The notes beneath the pieces are model-generated. The model did no database searches. It had not been told where the DNA came from and saw only the letters and a program-made list of their open reading frames with translations. The translations under genes and the position numbers were made by a program. Shown one piece after another: positions 7,273 through 7,492 of a stretch of 7,492 bases of DNA. The stretch comes from an uncultured Bacteroidales bacterium (GTDB lineage: Bacteria; Bacteroidota; Bacteroidia; Bacteroidales; Paludibacteraceae), in the NCBI GenBank assembly GCA_903912795.1, contig CAIWIS010000555.1:1-7492 (forward strand). Reading direction: 5' to 3'. Numbering within the stretch: position 1 is the first letter of the stretch; the number at the start of each line of letters is the position of its first letter.

Positions 7273-7393
7273 CTGCCCCTAACCCCTAAAGGGGAATGAT
7301 ATTAGTGTTGATTATTATAACAAAATATTTAAAAAAGTATATGAATAAACAAAACGAAACTAACTCTTACTCCCCTTTAGGGGTTGGGGGCAG
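7273..7393. repeat. 23-bp inverted repeat pair spanning the 7270-7340 gap and the start of the next gene
   Basis: The arm at 7273-7295 (begins CTGCCCCTAACCCC) and the arm at 7371-7393 (ends GGGGTTGGGGGCAG) are reverse complements at 22 of 23 positions, separated by 75 bp of very AT-rich DNA. Each arm also contains its own small hairpin: CCCCT-AA-AGGGG on the left and CCCCT-TT-AGGGG on the right. The left arm starts 3 bp after the DUF5009 stop. The right arm lies inside the following coding region, so that gene's ATG (7341) sits in the loop. No target-site duplication and no transposase are visible. Confidence 0.8.
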
Positions 7394-7492
7394 ATTAATT
7401 ATAATTTTGCTATTTGCCTTAAACAATGTCGTAAATGCAAAACAAGAGGTACGTGGCGTGTGGGTTCCTGATCCTCAGTACACCGATGTGCT
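7341..7492 (+). CDS. Second GHL10 (DUF187) family hydrolase, N-terminal part (3' end outside window)
   Basis: An open frame runs from ATG 7341 off the end of the window (50 complete codons). It begins MNKQNETNSYSPLGVGGR, followed by the hydrophobic core LIIILLFALNNVV and a likely signal-peptidase site after NA (residue 35). The mature protein opens KQEVRGVWVPDPQYTDVL, matching the E-x-RGVW first strand of GHL10 hydrolases. It is probably an exported glycosidase related to the protein whose C-terminus lies at 1-543. An in-frame ATG at 7296 (after a TAA at 7287-7289) could add 15 residues, MILVLIIITKYLKKY. Position 7341 is preferred because it puts a single hydrophobic core behind a basic residue. 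Residues Y10-R18 are encoded largely by the right arm of the 7273-7393 inverted repeat, which leaves Arg18 as the charge just before the core. Confidence 0.75.
   Translation, partial: MNKQNETNSYSPLGVGGRLIIILLFALNNVVNAKQEVRGVWVPDPQYTDV

Noticed and set aside
7308..7334. Possible Bacteroidota promoter (TTG, then TATTTAAA) upstream of ATG 7341
   Set aside because: The match to the TTTG / TAnnTTTG consensus is poor, and in such AT-rich DNA similar strings are expected by chance.
7273..7393. Complete insertion sequence or MITE
   Set aside because: Inverted ends are clear, but there is no transposase, no visible target-site duplication, and one arm is inside a coding region; single dispersed repeats in opposite orientation explain it equally well.

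Overview
The window is an AT-rich Bacteroidota segment with every gene on the + strand. The phylum call rests on a type IX secretion (T9SS) C-terminal sorting domain at the end of the 3681-5696 gene, Bacteroidota-style lipoproteins with short N-termini, start sites without a clear Shine-Dalgarno sequence, and families abundant in this phylum (GxGYxYP, DUF5009, GHL10/DUF187, FN3 plus DUF2233). The T9SS domain argues against a typical gut Bacteroides and fits an environmental member of the Bacteroidales or a related order; the genus cannot be fixed from the sequence.

Layout: (1) 1-543, the 3' end of a family-10-like glycosyl hydrolase (GHL10). (2) 557-1732, a lipoprotein with a divergent L,D-transpeptidase (YkuD-like) motif. 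(3) 1739-3586, a lipoprotein with FN3-like domains followed by a phosphodiester glycosidase (NAGPA/DUF2233) domain. (4) 3681-5696, a GxGYxYP-family putative glycoside hydrolase with a T9SS sorting tail. (5) 5746-7269, a polytopic membrane protein of the DUF5009/HGSNAT-NagX acyltransferase group. (6) 7341-7492, the 5' end of a second GHL10 protein with its signal peptide. The first three genes are packed with gaps of 13 and 6 bp. The next three junctions are 94, 49 and 71 bp long, and each holds repeat or palindromic DNA.

Taken together, the genes look like one locus acting on an amino-sugar-containing envelope or extracellular glycan. Two lipoproteins, one T9SS-exported protein and exported GHL10 hydrolases would act outside the inner membrane, and a membrane acyltransferase could acetylate amino sugars across it. 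Peptidoglycan is a reasonable candidate substrate, because GHL10 includes E. coli DigH/YddW and YkuD enzymes act on peptidoglycan, but the substrate is inference.

The most unusual sequence-level feature is that two successive genes (5746 and 7341) begin inside repeat DNA. Residues 4-26 of the DUF5009 protein, and the n-region of the second GHL10 signal peptide, are encoded by palindromic or inverted repeats. No RNA genes, CRISPR arrays or transposase genes were seen.
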